A stretch of 64,000 nt of DNA, taken from the NCBI RefSeq assembly GCF_000787395.1, contig NZ_JRAA01000001.1:124001-188000 (forward strand), written 5' to 3'. This DNA is from Solemya velum gill symbiont. GTDB lineage: Bacteria > Pseudomonadota > Gammaproteobacteria > Chromatiales > Chromatiaceae. This document shows, one piece after another, positions 28,472 to 37,074 of this stretch (position 1 is its first letter; every line of letters starts with the position of its first letter). The notes under the pieces are model-generated. The model saw only the letters and a list, made by a program, of their open reading frames with translations, made no database searches and was not told the origin of the DNA. Made by a program: the position numbers and the translations under genes.

Positions 28472-29278
28472 TTAGTTCATCGCCGGTTTCAGCTCCAGTG
28501 GAATGATGGATTCAGGAGCTGGAGGGCGATAGCCCAGCGAGCTATGTGGCCGCTTGGTGTTGTAATGTTTTCTCCATTGTTCAATGATCACTTTCGCTTC
28601 GTGTAGCGTGTAAAAGACCTCACCATTGAGCAATTCATCCCTGAACCGGGCATTGAAGCTCTCGCAGTAGCCGTTCTCCCAAGGTGAGCCTGGTTCGATG
28701 TATGCCGTTTTAGCGCCGACAGCAGCGATCCACTTCCTCACGGCTTCTGCAATAAACTCGGGGCCGTTATCCGAACGGATATAGGCCGGTACCCCACGCA
28801 GAATGAACAGGTCAGTCAGCACATCAATGACATCGGCTGAGTTCAACTTACGTTTCACCCGGATTGCCAGACATTCCCGACTGTATTCATCAATCAGGTT
28901 CAATGTCCGGAAGGCTCTGCCATCATCGGTTCTATGGTGGACAAAGTCGTAGGACCAGACATGATTTCTGTATTGTGCACGGAGTCTGATACAAGAGCCA
29001 TCATTGAGCCATAAACGGCCACGCGGCTTCTGCTTGGCAGGTATTTTCAGCCCCTCTTGTCGCCATAACCGCTCGACACGCTTGTCGTTAACTTGCCAGC
29101 CTGCCTCTCTCAGGAGAGCGGCGATACGACGGTAACCATAACGGCCATACTCCCTTGCTAGAGCGATCATATCAGCGACAAGTCGTGTTTCATCACGACG
29201 CCCCTGTGGAATACGGCGCTGGGTTGAGCGATGTTGTCCGAGTACACGGCAAGCCCTGCGCTCGGAAACAGCCATCAT
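28472..29278 (-). CDS. IS3-family transposase OrfB (catalytic domain)
   Basis: A 268-residue integrase-core protein. The DDE residues are D in VWSYDFVHHRT, D in IRSDNGPEFI and E in GSPWENGYCESFN. Upstream helices (SERRACRVLGQHRST, YGYRRIAALLREAGW) match the IS3 HTH_21 region. The frame is open upstream of the first ATG to the orfA overlap, so the working product is probably an OrfAB fusion made by frameshifting at 29326-29332. Confidence 0.93.
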   Translation of the reverse strand: MMAVSERRACRVLGQHRSTQRRIPQGRRDETRLVADMIALAREYGRYGYRRIAALLREAGWQVNDKRVERLWRQEGLKIPAKQKPRGRLWLNDGSCIRLRAQYRNHVWSYDFVHHRTDDGRAFRTLNLIDEYSRECLAIRVKRKLNSADVIDVLTDLFILRGVPAYIRSDNGPEFIAEAVRKWIAAVGAKTAYIEPGSPWENGYCESFNARFRDELLNGEVFYTLHEAKVIIEQWRKHYNTKRPHSSLGYRPPAPESIIPLELKPAMN

Positions 29279-29319
29279 GCAACAAACGTTTTCGATACAG
29301 GCCCTGCGACGCGAGGGGC

Positions 29320-29598
29320 TCAGAAGTTTCCCTTGGCAGCCTCCGACAGAATCTGCTTATCCAGTGTCAGATCAGAAACGGCCTTGCGCAAACGTTCATT
29401 CTCCTTCTGTAGCCGTTTCAGTTCTTTTAACTGGTCAATCCCCATCCCACCGTACTTTTTGCGCCAGCGGTAGTAAGTCTGCTCAGTGATGCCAATTTCG
29501 CGGATCGCATCGATGCGGGCAGTGCCTTGTCCAACCAGGACTTCAACTTGCCGCAGTTTCTGGACGATTTCTTCCGGTTTGTGTCGCTTGATTCCCAT
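29320..29598 (-). CDS. IS3-family transposase OrfA (HTH)
   Basis: A 92-residue DNA-binding protein with a helix-turn-helix at about residues 10-45 (AIREIGITEQTYYRWRKKYG) followed by a leucine-zipper-like helix (about residues 58-82, LKELKRLQKENERLRK). This is the standard OrfA of IS3 elements of the IS407/IS2-like type. The stop is reached just after the slip site, and OrfB continues in the -1 frame. Confidence 0.93.
   Translation of the reverse strand: MGIKRHKPEEIVQKLRQVEVLVGQGTARIDAIREIGITEQTYYRWRKKYGGMGIDQLKELKRLQKENERLRKAVSDLTLDKQILSEAAKGNF
29326..29332 (-). other. Programmed -1 frameshift site GGGAAAC
   Basis: Read on the minus strand, the heptamer is G GGA AAC in the orfA frame, a classic X-XXY-YYZ slippery sequence. 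It lies directly before the orfA stop codon. Slipping back one base continues into the orfB frame without a stop and gives an OrfAB fusion transposase. Confidence 0.75.
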
Positions 29599-29652
29599 TT
29601 TCGGTCCTCCGTTTTACTCATCATAAGGGTGGACCAACTTATTGGGGGAGGA

Positions 29653-30405
29653 TCACGACCACGCCTTATTTTCAATACTTTCTTTTCCGCCTTTAATTTT
29701 TTGTGGGGCCAATTTTTGAAACACGCTTGAATCTGGAAAGTCCACTTTGTGAATTGGTTCTTTGTTTGTTTTTGTGCGTGATATATGTATACGTGCCAGC
29801 TGAGATAAGCAAACTTTGACGATATAGAGTTCTCCACAGACATTTTCACCCCAAACTTCGCCTCCGATTGATCTTGTGTTTGTAGGGGTTGGAAACATTT
29901 GGCTTATCAGACCTTGACTGTCTATCCGAAGATCGGAACAAAGTTCACCGCTTAACGGTTGAATGGCACCTGGGTCGTTCCTTGATTCTGGGTCAACCCA
30001 ATCTCTGTTAGCATATTTCTGTAATAGCGATGAAACCAGGTGGCTATTGGCAATTTCGTATGTTGGTTTTGATAATAGAGAACCAATATATGAATCTGCT
30101 CTGCTGCCTAATAGGGCATCTTCATTTGCCTTAAGTTTGGCAAGAGTATTTTCGCACTCGTTTTGTGCTGAATATATTTCTTTTACAAACAATTCACCCA
30201 GACTAGAAGCGTATTCTGCCCACTTGAAACTCCAAGGGTAAGAATAAGTAACACCGACAACACCATTCTCATTAAGAATGATCATTTTTTCAGCCCGTTG
30301 AGGAGCTGTTAAGACCACTTCACCTTCCTTTTCTTGAGCAAATGCTGTCTGCAAGCAAAGAAATGCCAATAGTGCAATAAGATATATACCCTGCCTAATA
30401 GTCAT
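29653..30405 (-). pseudogene. Secreted hypothetical protein, 3' end cut by IS3 element
   Basis: The frame starts at the ATG at 30405, which has GGGAG at good spacing; an upstream start would add nine residues. Residues 1-23 form a signal peptide (LIALLAFLCLQTAFA). The mature part, about 225 residues, contains four cysteines and no family I know. The stop codon TGA at 29653-29655 is made by the first bases of the IS3 element, so the original C-terminus is lost. Confidence 0.55.
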
Positions 30406-30531
30406 GTATCTCCCATTATTTGTTGTATTCATATTTCACTAGATTCGATCAATCAGATTGAGACTGCAGGCTAAATGTACCTGACTTGGCTCATTCCGTT
30501 CGGATGAATGGCTGCGTATCATTGCCGTATC

Positions 30532-30876
30532 TTACTTATAGGTCATTTGCGCGACGAGGGTGAAGCGCTCTTTAAGTTGCCGTGTACTCGACCACTTCAC
30601 GATGGTCTCAAGACCGATTACATCACATTGATAATGGCTAGGCTGATGTTCAATCACAATGCGCCAGAAATTGGTTAAATCTATTACCTGACTCCCGTTA
30701 AACCCTGGCTGTTTGATCGTTTGGTATTGCTTCCATTGATCACCAGTCCCTGTGAAAGACCCAGCGTATTGCGATGTAACTTGGTGATAAGGATAAAGCT
30801 TCAGATCGAAGTTCATCAATTGTTTGTAATCTGTCATCAAGCAATCATACGATAAACACTCAGTTTGGTGGCTCAT
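30532..30876 (-). CDS. Hypothetical protein (114 aa)
   Basis: I do not recognise this protein. It is soluble, with aromatic-rich segments (QYAGSFTGTGDQW, NFWRIVIEHQPSHY). The start is uncertain; ATGs at codons 14 and 21 are alternatives. It lies in a run of minus-strand orphan genes, each followed or preceded by the same degenerate palindromic motif. Confidence 0.45.
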   Translation of the reverse strand: MSHQTECLSYDCLMTDYKQLMNFDLKLYPYHQVTSQYAGSFTGTGDQWKQYQTIKQPGFNGSQVIDLTNFWRIVIEHQPSHYQCDVIGLETIVKWSSTRQLKERFTLVAQMTYK

Positions 30877-30885
30877 AATCTTATT

Positions 30886-30914
30886 TTCTGCTTTTGGCCG
30901 AAAGTAGACCGTGG
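30886..30914. repeat. Degenerate palindromic motif, copy B
   Basis: Contains CTGCTTTTGGCCGAAAGTAGACC, followed 40 bases later by a half copy, CCAAAGCGGTCATTCGT (30957-30973). It lies between the orphan genes at 30532 and 31036. Confidence 0.4.
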
Positions 30915-31035
30915 CGAGATTTGGTTAGCTCAACCAGACTGAATGGCAGTTAACGACCCAAAGCGGTCATTCGTTTGAGACTAAATCTAAAATCCCTTTG
31001 GGAGATTATTTTTGTTACTTTGGCGGATAATAATC

Positions 31036-31548
31036 TTATTTGCCGGGGCAATCTTCCCAATCATGATGATCGGCATACCCTTGATACCATTCGCCGTCTT
31101 CTATTTGCCACATTTCAAGAGCTTTTGAGTCATCTTTGCTCTCATCTTTGAATGTTAATCTAAGTAAAACAGTACATCTGAAAAAACTCCGCCCATTCGG
31201 AAAAACGGCCCAATTGCAGTCACATATCTTTTCCGGTTCAACACTCGAAATCTTGGTGTCAGACAATTTTTTCGACCAGATTTTTTTCCAGCTTTCGTAT
31301 GGCTGTCTATATTCTGGTACTTTTGTTTCATAAAGTCGTCTTAAATCATTCTTAACAAAAGCCTCATATCGCTCCCTAACTCTTTCCTTTAGCCGCTCCT
31401 TATCTGGCATGACATCCATGCCAGGGGATGACTCGTCTGAGGGCTTAAGATCATCCAAAACATCAGAATGAGCATTCGTAATAGTGAAAGTTGCAATTCC
31501 AAACACCACACAAAACACGAATTTGCACATTTGTCCGAGCCACAACAT
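31036..31548 (-). CDS. Secreted hypothetical protein (170 aa)
   Basis: The ATG at 31548 has GGGAGA eight bases before it and opens a signal peptide (KFVFCVVFGIATFTITNAHS). The mature part has a basic helix (DKERLKERVRERYEAFVKND) and then a compact domain with three cysteines (CDCNW, FRCTV). The layout resembles small NTF2-like or lipid-binding periplasmic proteins, but I cannot assign a family. Confidence 0.55.
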   Translation of the reverse strand: MLWLGQMCKFVFCVVFGIATFTITNAHSDVLDDLKPSDESSPGMDVMPDKERLKERVRERYEAFVKNDLRRLYETKVPEYRQPYESWKKIWSKKLSDTKISSVEPEKICDCNWAVFPNGRSFFRCTVLLRLTFKDESKDDSKALEMWQIEDGEWYQGYADHHDWEDCPGK

Positions 31549-31668
31549 GCTTAGTTCTCCCAAGGGCGTGCTAATCAGAATACACCTCCTTCTATGTAAA
31601 GCTTAGACGATAGCAATGAACTGAGATTGATTCCGATCAAATGAAGAAGACTAAGGTGATTGGCAAGG

Positions 31669-31699
31669 TCCGCTTCTGGCCGAAAGCGGTCGTTGAAAT
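31669..31699. repeat. Degenerate palindromic motif, copy C
   Basis: Contains the best version, CGCTTCTGGCCGAAAGCGGT, with the inverted core CGCTT...AAGCG. It sits in the 270-base gap between the orphan gene at 31036 and the tRNA-Ser; apart from this motif and the tRNA terminator I see nothing else in that gap. Confidence 0.4.
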
Positions 31700-31781
31700 G
31701 CTAGTCTCATTTGTGTGCTTGGATAACCCAAAAAATATCACAGGGGTACACGAAAGGGCGCACTAGACTGTCAATAAAAAG

Positions 31782-31812
31782 AAAAAACGCCTATGTATCA
31801 AATACATAAGCG
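31782..31812 (-). terminator. Rho-independent terminator of tRNA-Ser
   Basis: Read on the minus strand: an 11-bp stem CGCTTATGTAT / ATACATAGGCG (one G-U pair), a 3-base loop and a run of six T. It lies 8 bases downstream of the tRNA 3' end. Confidence 0.85.
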
Positions 31813-31819
31813 CTGTATA

Positions 31820-31910
31820 TGGCGGAGGGGCAGGGATTCGAACCCTGGATGGGCTATTAACCCATGCCGGTTTTCAAGACCGGTGCATTCAACCGCTCTG
31901 CCACCCCTCC
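31820..31910 (-). tRNA. tRNA-Ser(UGA)
   Basis: 91 bases including an encoded CCA. The acceptor stem GGAGGGG pairs with CCCCTCC. The anticodon loop is CTTGAAA with anticodon TGA, flanked by the CCGG/CCGG stem. A long variable arm (GCATGGGTTAATAGCCCATC), as expected for a class II serine tRNA, is followed by the T loop GGTTCGAATCC. It is transcribed on its own, with a terminator just after it. Confidence 0.98.
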
Positions 31911-32062
31911 GGCAAGTCGTGCAATATAATGAATTTCGCTGCAATTTTCCAGTTTCTTTTTCAGTTTTTTGTAGATGCTGTCTGTGTAACGCTGCCATGT
32001 TGACCTTTTGGGCGCTATACTTTGAGAAGAATCATGCTCGAATTCATTCACGCAGGACAATA

Positions 32063-32329
32063 ATGGCCAAATTGCTGATCGTGGAAGATGACCCCTCTAC
32101 TCGAATTATTCTTGAGGCAATGCTTAATAAAGCAGGTCATGAGACACAAACTGCTAGCGATGGAGTGTAAGCCCTACCGCTCTTAGCGAATCACGAGTGG
32201 GATATACCTGATGGTGCGAACTCCAGTCTCGGATTTGGAATCGGCACTATTCAGTCGTTCATAGATGGAGTGACGGATGAGTATGTTGATGGAGGTAACA
32301 GGCTTGCAATGAGAAAAATCGTCACCTAG
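32063..32329 (+). pseudogene. Response regulator receiver joined to anti-sigma kinase tail, with a nonsense codon
   Basis: The ATG at 32063 opens a receiver domain (AKLLIVEDDPSTRIILEAML) that stops at TAA 32168 after 35 codons. Reading on in the same frame gives ALPLLANHEWDI, the normal continuation, so the stop probably arose from a GAA codon. The frame then changes family abruptly to SLGFGIGTIQSFIDGV and RLAMRKIVT. That is the C-terminal glycine box and last strand of a RsbW-like HATPase anti-sigma kinase. An internal deletion appears to have fused a receiver gene to a kinase gene, and the product is dead. Confidence 0.65.
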
Positions 32330-32486
32330 TGATTTCCTAACAGAGACGAGATTTCCTACTAATTAGTGTATCTTCATTATGGTATAGCCTTCAGCTTTAT
32401 TGCTATGATTAATCGATAAAGCCAATACGAATGGAGAGGCTGCTCGTTAAATCGGCCAGCACTCACTCCACCACAAGGGAGATGGA

Positions 32487-33611
32487 ATGAAAGCGATGAT
32501 TTTGGCGGCCGGAAAGGGCACCAGGGTACAGCCAATTACCCACGAGATTCCAAAGCCGATGATCCCGGTGATCAACCAGCCCGTCATGGAACTGATTATC
32601 TCCCATCTCAAAACACACGGTTTCAGCGACTTTATTGTTAACGTTAGTCACCTTGCTCAGCATATCGAGGATTACTTCAAGGATGGCAGCCGTCTCGGCG
32701 TCAACATGGCGTATTCATGGGAAGGCCATTTTGACGGTGACGAGTGGGTCGGGCAGGCAATGGGTTCTGCTGGCGGTATGCGCCTGATCCAGGATCGTAC
32801 CGGCTTTTTCGACTCGACCTTCGCCGTACTGTGCGGCGACGCGGTGATTGATGTTGATTTCAGTGAGGCGCTCGCCTTCCATCGTGAAAAAGGCTCGATC
32901 GCTACTATTATTATGAAGCAGGTACCGCGTGATGAGGTAAGTAGCTACGGCGTGGTCGTGACCGATGATGATGGCCGCGTAGAGTCCTTCCAGGAAAAGC
33001 CCGCTCCCGAAGAGGCGAAGAGTGATGTGGTGAATACCGGTATCTATATCTTTGAACCGGAAATATTCAATTTCATTCCATCCGAGGGTGAATATGACAT
33101 CGGTTCCGAGCTCTTTCCGGCGCTCGTCGAGGCTGGCGCGCCATTCTACGGGGTAACCCTGCCGTTCCAGTGGATCGATATCGGCACGACTCCCGATCTG
33201 TGGGATGCTACGGAGATGGCGCTCAACAACGAGATTCACGGCTTCACGATTCCAGGTGAGGAGGTCTCGCCCGGTGTTTATACTGGTGCCAACGTGTTGA
33301 TTGAAGAAGGTGCAGACATCAAGGGCCCGGTCTATATCGGTGGCTCCACCGTGATCAGGAAAGATGCAGTTGTCCACGGGCCGGCGTTGATACATTCCGG
33401 TTGCGTGATTGAGAGTGATGCAGAAATCCGCAATAGCATCGTCTGGCATCACACGCGCATATCGGGTGGAGCGACACTCGATATGAAAATTGTTTTCGGT
33501 CCGCACTGTATTGATTTCGCGGGCAATGTCGTACACCTTGGCGAAGGCGGTTTCGACTGGCTCATCAGTGATGTGCGCAGTAAATCCGTCAGCGAGTCAC
33601 CCTTGAAATAA
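32487..33611 (+). CDS. NDP-sugar pyrophosphorylase (nucleotidyltransferase with left-handed beta-helix)
   Basis: A 374-residue protein. The N-terminal Rossmann-like domain has the nucleotide-binding signature LAAGKGTRVQPIT, the sugar-binding EKP motif (FQEKPAP) and the metal-binding Asp in LCGDAVID. The C-terminal third (from about residue 255) is a hexapeptide-repeat beta helix (GANVLIEEGADIKGPVYIGG). It is probably a mannose-1-phosphate guanylyltransferase or glucose-1-phosphate nucleotidyltransferase; sequence alone does not separate these. It precedes the pgi/manC/manB group, which favours a role in sugar-nucleotide supply. AAGGGAG before the ATG is a good ribosome-binding site. Confidence 0.87.
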   Translation: MKAMILAAGKGTRVQPITHEIPKPMIPVINQPVMELIISHLKTHGFSDFIVNVSHLAQHIEDYFKDGSRLGVNMAYSWEGHFDGDEWVGQAMGSAGGMRLIQDRTGFFDSTFAVLCGDAVIDVDFSEALAFHREKGSIATIIMKQVPRDEVSSYGVVVTDDDGRVESFQEKPAPEEAKSDVVNTGIYIFEPEIFNFIPSEGEYDIGSELFPALVEAGAPFYGVTLPFQWIDIGTTPDLWDATEMALNNEIHGFTIPGEEVSPGVYTGANVLIEEGADIKGPVYIGGSTVIRKDAVVHGPALIHSGCVIESDAEIRNSIVWHHTRISGGATLDMKIVFGPHCIDFAGNVVHLGEGGFDWLISDVRSKSVSESPLK

Positions 33612-33650
33612 ATTTGTCTGCAGAAGGCTTACATGAGTGAATAATCCAAG

Positions 33651-33954
33651 TCAGAGAAACTCTCAGTTGTTATCTTTATCGATGCATTGGGCTGGGAAGT
33701 ATTGTGCGGGCGCAAGGGCCGTGGCACGCAACCTCGCGATTAATGTACGGGATTTCGGTCCCGGAGTGCTGTTTTCGGTTTCTGGCTAGGCATGGCGTTA
33801 CCCCAGGGAACGACTGATTTCAGTCTTGCCGTTACTGCTGGAGATGGAATCGGATGATATTGATGCGGCGACTGCATCAGCTCTAGGCATGTCATCGCAT
33901 GACTGGTCTGCAGCAGTAGATCGATTTATAACCTTTTGGCACAAATATGCCTGA
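33651..33954 (+). pseudogene. Remnants of one or more decayed genes before pgi
   Basis: The stretch between the pyrophosphorylase and pgi (33612-33974) has no intact gene. At 33651-33743 the frame reads SVVIFIDALGWEVL, which resembles the start of an alkaline-phosphatase-superfamily (type I phosphodiesterase) protein. At 33808-33954, in another frame, there is an open C-terminal-looking stretch (ISVLPLLLEMESDDID, then FITFWHKYA and a stop). Both look like debris of protein-coding DNA. Assignment of the first to the phosphatase superfamily rests on one short motif. Confidence 0.4.
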
Positions 33955-33974
33955 TAGTATGGAATGCAATAAAA

Positions 33975-35570
33975 ATGAAAGTAGAGAAGTATGACATCAC
34001 CGCAACTGATAGCTGGTCGGCACTGAAGAAACTCACCCGGTCGATTAGTGAACTTCGTATCAGTGAACTCTATGCCGCAGACAACAGCAGGGTAGAGAAA
34101 TATTCACTCAAATGCGCTGGCGTCTACCTGGACTTCTCCAAGAACCTGGTAGATGAAAATGTCAGAAGAGCACTATTGGACCTGCTGTCTGAATCGCCTT
34201 TCGAAGAGCAGCGTGAAGCGATGTTCCGCGGTTATGCAATCAATACCACCGAACAGCGTCCGGTATTGCACACCGCGCTCCGTTCTGACAAGCAGATGCT
34301 TGCCGATGATGGTCTCGAGAACCTTGGTACACAAATCGAGGCGCAAAAACAGCATATAAAGGAAGTCAGCGACAAGATCCGGTCCGGTAACTGGCGCGGT
34401 TCCTCCGGGAGGCAGGTGACAGATGTCATCAACCTGGGTATCGGTGGTTCAGACCTCGGTCCCCGCATGGTATGCGAGGCACTCAAGGAGTTTGCCCATC
34501 CATCGGTACGCTGTCACTTTGTTTCCAATGTTGATGGTGAGTTGATCAACTCAACGCTTAAGAAACTCGATCCGGAAACTACCCTGGTTATCATTTCCAG
34601 TAAAACTTTTACCACCCAGGAGACCTTGCTGAATGCGAATACTGCGGCTGCATGGTTTCGCGAACACCTCAGTTTGGAAAATCCCTATGCAACATCACAT
34701 TTTATCGGTGTGACTGCCTCGCCTGAGAATGCCATCAAGCTGGGTGTGCTGGAAGAGAACCTGCTAGAGTTCTGGGATTGGGTTGGTGGGCGCTACTCGC
34801 TGTGGTCGACCATCGGCTTGTCAATCGCCATCTCTCTTGGTTACGAACGCTTTGAAAAACTGTTGAATGGCGCGAGAGAGATGGACAGGCATTTCAGGTC
34901 ATCACCAGCGGATCAGAACATGCCCGTCATCATGGCGCTGCTGGGGTTGTGGTACACGGATTTTTTCGATGCCGAAAGCCAGGCTGTGATTCCCTATTGC
35001 CAGCGTATGGTCGAATTCCCCACCTATCTTCAGCAGCTCGACATGGAGAGTAACGGAAAGTTGGTCATGCATGATGGCAGTGCAGTTAACTGCAAGACCG
35101 GGCCGATTGTCTGGGGGCAGACAGGCACCAATGGCCAGCACAGCTTTTTTCAGCTTCTTCACCAGGGAAGCCACATGGTACCGGTCGATTTCATCGGTGT
35201 ACTCAAGGACAAAATGAGTTCGCCAGATCACCACCGTGTTCTGCTTGCCAATATGCTGGCACAGTCAGCGGCGTTAATGCAGGGCAAGCAGGCAGAAGAA
35301 AGCGAGCCGTACAGACATTACCCGGGGAATCGCCCGTCGAATGTCATACTGATGGATGAGCTCTCGCCGTATACACTCGGCGCACTGATTGCTCTCTATG
35401 AGCACAAAGTGTTTGTTCAGGGCTGCCTGTGGAATATTAACTCCTTCGACCAATGGGGTGTTGAACTTGGCAAGGTTCTCGCTGACAAGCTGTTGAGTGA
35501 AGAGAGTGACAAGTCGGATCTAGACGATTCGACTCGTACATTGCTTGCTGCTGTTGATGCCACGCTTTAG
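33975..35570 (+). CDS. pgi: Glucose-6-phosphate isomerase
   Basis: A 531-residue protein, close to the usual ~549. It interconverts glucose-6-phosphate and fructose-6-phosphate in the cytoplasm. Visible motifs are NLGIGGSDLGPRM (phosphate binding), the PGI signature GGRYSLWSTIG, the QLDMESNGK segment with the catalytic Glu, and GSHMVPVDFIG. I chose the ATG at 33975; a TTG further upstream at 33936 would start inside gene debris. It lies immediately before manC and phosphomannomutase, so it likely supplies fructose-6-phosphate to GDP-mannose synthesis. Confidence 0.96.
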   Translation: MKVEKYDITATDSWSALKKLTRSISELRISELYAADNSRVEKYSLKCAGVYLDFSKNLVDENVRRALLDLLSESPFEEQREAMFRGYAINTTEQRPVLHTALRSDKQMLADDGLENLGTQIEAQKQHIKEVSDKIRSGNWRGSSGRQVTDVINLGIGGSDLGPRMVCEALKEFAHPSVRCHFVSNVDGELINSTLKKLDPETTLVIISSKTFTTQETLLNANTAAAWFREHLSLENPYATSHFIGVTASPENAIKLGVLEENLLEFWDWVGGRYSLWSTIGLSIAISLGYERFEKLLNGAREMDRHFRSSPADQNMPVIMALLGLWYTDFFDAESQAVIPYCQRMVEFPTYLQQLDMESNGKLVMHDGSAVNCKTGPIVWGQTGTNGQHSFFQLLHQGSHMVPVDFIGVLKDKMSSPDHHRVLLANMLAQSAALMQGKQAEESEPYRHYPGNRPSNVILMDELSPYTLGALIALYEHKVFVQGCLWNINSFDQWGVELGKVLADKLLSEESDKSDLDDSTRTLLAAVDATL

Positions 35571-35643
35571 CAGGTATGGTGTTTTAACTAATGTTTATAT
35601 CTGGGTTTGCTTGCCCAGCTGAATTGAGAAGGGATCTCGCACT

Positions 35644-37071
35644 ATGCTGTTACCAGTCATCATGGCCGGAGGATCTGGCTCACGTCTGTGGCCGTTATCG
35701 CGCCAGTTGAATCCTAAGCAGTTTCTCGCCGTAACCGATGAGAAATACTCCATGCTGCAGTCTACCATTCTGCGCTTGCAGGGGCTGGATGTTGCACTGC
35801 CGAGACTGATCTGTAACGAGGAGCATCGATTCCTTGCTGCAGAGCAACTGCGACAGCTTGACATGGAGGAAGCGAATATTCTGCTTGAGCCGGTTGGACG
35901 CAATACTGCACCGGCAATCGCGCTGGCTGCATTGACAGCGGTTGAACAGGATGATGATCCAATCATGCTGGTACTGGCTGCAGATCACCTGATACACGAT
36001 GTTGATGCCTTCCAGCTCAGTATCAAGGCTGCATTGCCACAGGCAGAGGCTGGCAAGCTGGTGACATTCGGTATCGTACCGAGCAAGCCCGAAATCGGCT
36101 ACGGTTATATTGAGCAGGGTGATGCACTGGAACAGGGTGGCTTCGAGGTCAGCCGTTTTGTAGAAAAGCCCGATCTGGAAACTGCACAGGAGTATCTTTC
36201 CAGCGGCAGTTATTACTGGAACAGCGGTATGTTCATGTTCCGCGCCAGTCGCTACCTGCAGGAGCTGGAGGCATTCAGCCCGGATATCCTCAACACATGC
36301 CGGGATGCGTTAAAAGGTTCATCACAGGATATGCACTTTACCCGTGTTGATGATGCTATTTTTTCCACCTGTCCTGCCGATTCTATCGACTACGCGGTCA
36401 TGGAAAAAACTGCCGATGCAGTCATGGTTCCGCTCGATGCCGGCTGGAGTGATATTGGTGCCTGGTCAGCCTTGTGGGAGGTGAGTGAAAAGAACGGTGA
36501 CGGCAACGTTCTTAAGGGGGATGTCATTCAGCATGACAGCAACAACTGCTATATCCATGCCGACAGTAGCCTGGTGACTGCCGTTGGTGTTGATGATCTT
36601 GTTATAGTCCAGACACTTGATGCTGTGTTGGTCGCGCATAAAGACAAGGTGCAGGAGGTCAAGAAAATCGTCGAGCAGATCAGCAGTGACGGGCGTCACG
36701 AGCATATGAACCACCGCGAGGTGTATCGCCCGTGGGGTGAGTATGACTCAATTGATTACGGCGAACGTTACAAGGTCAAGCGAATCACGGTAAAACCGGG
36801 TGCCAAGCTCTCGGTGCAGATGCATCATCATCGCGCTGAGCACTGGGTTGTTGTCAACGGAACCGCAAAGGTAACCAACGGAGAGGAGACTTACCTTGTA
36901 TCAGAGAACGAGTCAACCTATATTCCAATCGGCCAGGTACATGCGCTTGAAAACCCCGGTGTAATTCCACTGGAACTGATCGAGGTTCAATCTGGTACCT
37001 ACCTGGATGAGGATGATATCGTCCGTTTTGAAGATCGTTACGGTCGCGCTTCTGAATCCGGGGAAGGCTGA
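35644..37071 (+). CDS. manC: Mannose-1-phosphate guanylyltransferase / mannose-6-phosphate isomerase
   Basis: A 475-residue bifunctional type II enzyme. Residues 1-~290 are the GTP:mannose-1-phosphate guanylyltransferase with the signature [14 protein letters not shown] and FVEKPD. Residues ~355-465 are the cupin-type phosphomannose isomerase with YRPWGEY and the metal-binding [13 protein letters not shown]. It makes mannose-6-phosphate from fructose-6-phosphate and GDP-mannose from mannose-1-phosphate. It is followed after 3 bases by the phosphomannomutase, so the pathway from pgi to GDP-mannose is complete in one operon. Confidence 0.96.
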   Translation: MLLPVIMAGGSGSRLWPLSRQLNPKQFLAVTDEKYSMLQSTILRLQGLDVALPRLICNEEHRFLAAEQLRQLDMEEANILLEPVGRNTAPAIALAALTAVEQDDDPIMLVLAADHLIHDVDAFQLSIKAALPQAEAGKLVTFGIVPSKPEIGYGYIEQGDALEQGGFEVSRFVEKPDLETAQEYLSSGSYYWNSGMFMFRASRYLQELEAFSPDILNTCRDALKGSSQDMHFTRVDDAIFSTCPADSIDYAVMEKTADAVMVPLDAGWSDIGAWSALWEVSEKNGDGNVLKGDVIQHDSNNCYIHADSSLVTAVGVDDLVIVQTLDAVLVAHKDKVQEVKKIVEQISSDGRHEHMNHREVYRPWGEYDSIDYGERYKVKRITVKPGAKLSVQMHHHRAEHWVVVNGTAKVTNGEETYLVSENESTYIPIGQVHALENPGVIPLELIEVQSGTYLDEDDIVRFEDRYGRASESGEG

Positions 37072-37074
37072 CTA

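Larger units (their letters stand above)
28438..29655 (-). mobile_element. IS3-family insertion sequence
   Basis: About 1218 bp with imperfect terminal inverted repeats of about 25 bp, starting TGACCTGCCCCCAA and, on the other side read inward, TGATCCTCCCCCAA. It contains orfA and orfB in the minus direction, joined by a -1 frameshift site. The flanking bases do not form a target duplication, and the two flanking genes do not belong together. A deletion or recombination beside the element has probably happened. Confidence 0.88.

Noticed and set aside
29653-31819. Integron cassette array
   Set aside because: Orphan genes in one direction with a repeated motif between them recall cassettes, but I could not find attC core sites (RYYYAAC...GTTRRRY) at the junctions and no integrase is present.
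26945-31910. Genomic island integrated at tRNA-Ser
   Set aside because: The region is IS-rich and ends at a tRNA 3' end, but I found no integrase and no repeat of the tRNA 3' end at the far side.
32715-33536. Long minus-strand frame of 273 codons
   Set aside because: It lies entirely antisense to the well-supported NDP-sugar pyrophosphorylase gene and shows no recognisable protein pattern.
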